A program made the position numbers and the translations under genes. The notes under the pieces are model-generated. The model saw nothing but the letters and a program-made list of their open reading frames with translations. It was not told where the DNA came from and searched no databases. 64,000 bases of DNA from Aliiroseovarius marinus (GTDB lineage: Bacteria > Pseudomonadota > Alphaproteobacteria > Rhodobacterales > Rhodobacteraceae): positions 62,001 to 126,000 of the forward strand of contig NZ_SAIT01000011.1 of the NCBI RefSeq assembly GCF_004360145.1. The letters are read 5' to 3'. Numbering within the stretch: the stretch's first letter is position 1; every line of letters starts with the position of its first letter. Shown here one piece after another: positions 62,657 through 64,000 of this stretch.

Positions 62657-63528
62657 CGCGGAAAACTGCCACCTTCATCGGGTTCACCGCTGTGCTGCTG
62701 TGGTCGCTTTTGGCGCTGTTCACCGTGGGCACAGCTCCGGTGCCGCCGTTCCAGCTGGCGGCGATGACCTTCCTGGTCGGCGGAACGTTGGGCGTGATCT
62801 GGATCGCTACGACCGAGGGGTTGGGCGTATTGCGCACGGTCAGCTGGCGGGTCTATGCGTTCGGGACGCTGGGGCTGTTTGGCTATCACGCGCTGTATTT
62901 CTCGGCCCTGCGCATGGCACCCGCGGCCGAAGCCGGATTGATCGCCTATCTGTGGCCTCTCTTCATCGTGTTGTTTTCCGGGCTGCTGCCCGGCGAAAGC
63001 TTGCGCCCAATGCATGTGATCGGCGCGTTGGTGTCCTTTGCCGGTGCGGCCTTGATCGTGCTGGGCGGTGCCACCGGCTTTGACGCAGCCGCGCTGCCGG
63101 GGTTTGTGCTGGCCTTCCTCTGCGCGCTGACATGGTCGGGCTATTCGGTTCTGTCGCGCCGGCTTGGGAATACGCCCACGGCTTCGGTCGTGGTGTTCTG
63201 TCTGGCCACCGCCATCCTGTCCACCGGTGCGCATTTCTTGTGGGAGGACACGATCTGGCCCAGCGGAACACTTGGCTGGGCGTCCGTCGCGGGGCTTGGG
63301 TTAGGGCCAGTCGGACTGGCCTTCTATGTCTGGGATGTGGGGGTCAAACGCGGAGACATTCAACTTCTAGGCGTCGCAAGCTATGGCGCGCCTTTGCTGT
63401 CTACGCTTGTGTTGATTTTGGCGGGAGTCGCGCAGCCTCACCCATCTCTGCTGATCGCGGGGGTGTTGATCACTGCGGGTGCTCTGATGGCGGCACGGGC
63501 CAGTGCTGGTTCGTCTGAACAGAACTGA
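62653..63528 (+). CDS. DMT superfamily transporter (EamA, possibly YddG-like)
   Basis: The 291-residue membrane protein has ten likely helices in two EamA repeats. It starts at a GTG that overlaps the LysR stop (GTGA). The first repeat begins FIGFTAVLLWSLLALFTVGTAPVPPFQL, which resembles YddG, an exporter of aromatic amino acids. The second repeat shows GLGLGPVGLAFYVWDVGVKRGDI. The exact substrate cannot be read. It is co-translated with the LysR regulator. Confidence 0.87.
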   Translation: MTRKTATFIGFTAVLLWSLLALFTVGTAPVPPFQLAAMTFLVGGTLGVIWIATTEGLGVLRTVSWRVYAFGTLGLFGYHALYFSALRMAPAAEAGLIAYLWPLFIVLFSGLLPGESLRPMHVIGALVSFAGAALIVLGGATGFDAAALPGFVLAFLCALTWSGYSVLSRRLGNTPTASVVVFCLATAILSTGAHFLWEDTIWPSGTLGWASVAGLGLGPVGLAFYVWDVGVKRGDIQLLGVASYGAPLLSTLVLILAGVAQPHPSLLIAGVLITAGALMAARASAGSSEQN

Positions 63529-63544
63529 CCCGGGCCTAAAACCG

Positions 63545-63718
63545 TCAGGCCGTAGCCGTCGTCAGTCGTTCAATTTCTTCCTTGAGCTGGAGCTTTTGCT
63601 TTTTTAGTTCGGTAATCTCGGCATCTGTACTGCCGGGCGCGCGCTGGATCTCTTCGACTTTTTCCGAGAGGACCTCGTGTTTCCTGCGCAGCTCTTCAAG
63701 ATGCGAACTCATGCTCAT
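63545..63718 (-). CDS. YdcH-like small coiled-coil protein (DUF465)
   Basis: This 57-residue protein runs MSMSSHLEELRRKHEVLSEK, then a short PGST-containing turn, then ITELKKQKLQLKEEIERL. The helix-turn-helix coiled coil matches the YdcH/DUF465 family. An AGGAGG at the right distance precedes the ATG. The function of the family is not known. It is convergent with the DMT gene and stands next to the TrmN6-like gene on the same strand. Confidence 0.8.
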   Translation of the reverse strand: MSMSSHLEELRRKHEVLSEKVEEIQRAPGSTDAEITELKKQKLQLKEEIERLTTATA

Positions 63719-63844
63719 GGCGATCCTCCTGTTGATTTATAGAACGTACCGAGTGCAACACATAATTTCCGGCTTGTCACGGAATCGTTGCAAATCTTTC
63801 GCGGATAATTGTCGCACCGCAGATCTGTTTCGTTCAGGAGTGGC

Positions 63845-64000
63845 CTATCGCCAGTCCAGCGCAGCCCCCTCGCGCAAGATGGCCTGTATCTCGGGCGTAT
63901 AGTGTTCACGGTCCGTAGTATGCGCGGCGCCTTCATGCAGAACAATCGGCGCGGCCAGACGGAACGCCGCGCGCCCGCCTTTGCGGGCCTGCAACAGAAG
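63845..64000 (-). CDS. 3' end of a TrmN6-like tRNA/DNA methyltransferase (partial)
   Basis: Only the last 51 codons are inside the window; the gene continues beyond base 64000. The fragment LLLQARKGGRAAFRLAAPIV, LHEGAAHTTDREHYTPEIQAIL and REGAALDWR matches the C-terminus of alphaproteobacterial COG4123 methyltransferases (TrmN6/YfiC-like). The characteristic LHEG and YTPE elements support this. The SAM-binding and NPPY parts lie outside, so the assignment is provisional. Confidence 0.65.
   Translation of the reverse strand, partial: LLLQARKGGRAAFRLAAPIVLHEGAAHTTDREHYTPEIQAILREGAALDWR

Overview
The window looks like a contiguous chromosomal segment of an alphaproteobacterium of the order Rhodobacterales (Roseobacter/Rhodobacter group). 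The grounds are high GC content, many genes whose products read like Rhodobacteraceae proteins (glutathione-dependent formaldehyde dehydrogenase, membrane-anchored cytochrome c of the CycM type, MbfA, YejABEF, PaaK/PaaI, PhaA/PhaB, a DUF4175-type protein next to lysA and argH), and an Irr-type iron-control box. It is dominated by housekeeping metabolism. I see no phage, insertion sequence, CRISPR array, tRNA or rRNA.

Layout. 0-6 kb: MlaA/MlaC lipid-transport proteins, a class A penicillin-binding protein, and the glnK-amtB ammonium pair. 6-10 kb: small membrane proteins, an aromatic/aspartate-type aminotransferase coupled to a 3-mercaptopyruvate sulfurtransferase, and a structured intergenic segment that may encode a small RNA. 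9.5-14.5 kb: a glutathione-dependent formaldehyde oxidation set (fghA and adhI/frmA) interrupted by an AEC transporter and the iron exporter mbfA with its Irr box, then cytochrome c'. 14.5-17 kb: a phenylacetate-activation operon (paaI-paaK-tetR). 17-21 kb: a DUF2794 protein, an NlpC/P60 hydrolase overlapping an M17 aminopeptidase, a degenerate HPt-like protein, and a HemG-like flavodoxin behind an FNR-type box. 21-33 kb: a decayed gene fragment, a Cys-rich secreted orphan, asd, rhlE, an MFS carrier, hemE/hemC divergent, a thiolase, marR, hemF, an SDR without its catalytic lysine, an RsmC-like methyltransferase and clpS.

33-48 kb: a DD-carboxypeptidase with a SPOR domain, yejABEF, cycM, pheA, nudC, a metallophosphatase, SRP RNA (ffs) and rsgA with a possible 11-codon leader ORF. 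48-58 kb: a phosphatase, dnaX-ybaB-recR, a large DUF4175-type membrane protein, lysA-lptM-argH, a lytic transglycosylase and tag. 58-64 kb: a stand-alone EAL protein, phaA and phaB (polyhydroxybutyrate precursor synthesis) separated by a terminator and a PhaR-like palindrome, a LysR-DMT exporter pair, a YdcH-like protein, and the 3' end of a TrmN6-like methyltransferase cut by the window edge.

I found no clear-cut new multi-gene system. The most interesting points are small: a dispersed hairpin-plus-tail element at gene 3' ends (three good copies and one weaker one), a structured and terminated intergenic segment that may be an sRNA, a translationally coupled mini-ORF in front of rsgA preceded by three back-to-back palindromes, and several control boxes (Irr, FNR type, PhaR-like, TetR-like). 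All functional names are from reading the sequence by eye. No database search was possible.
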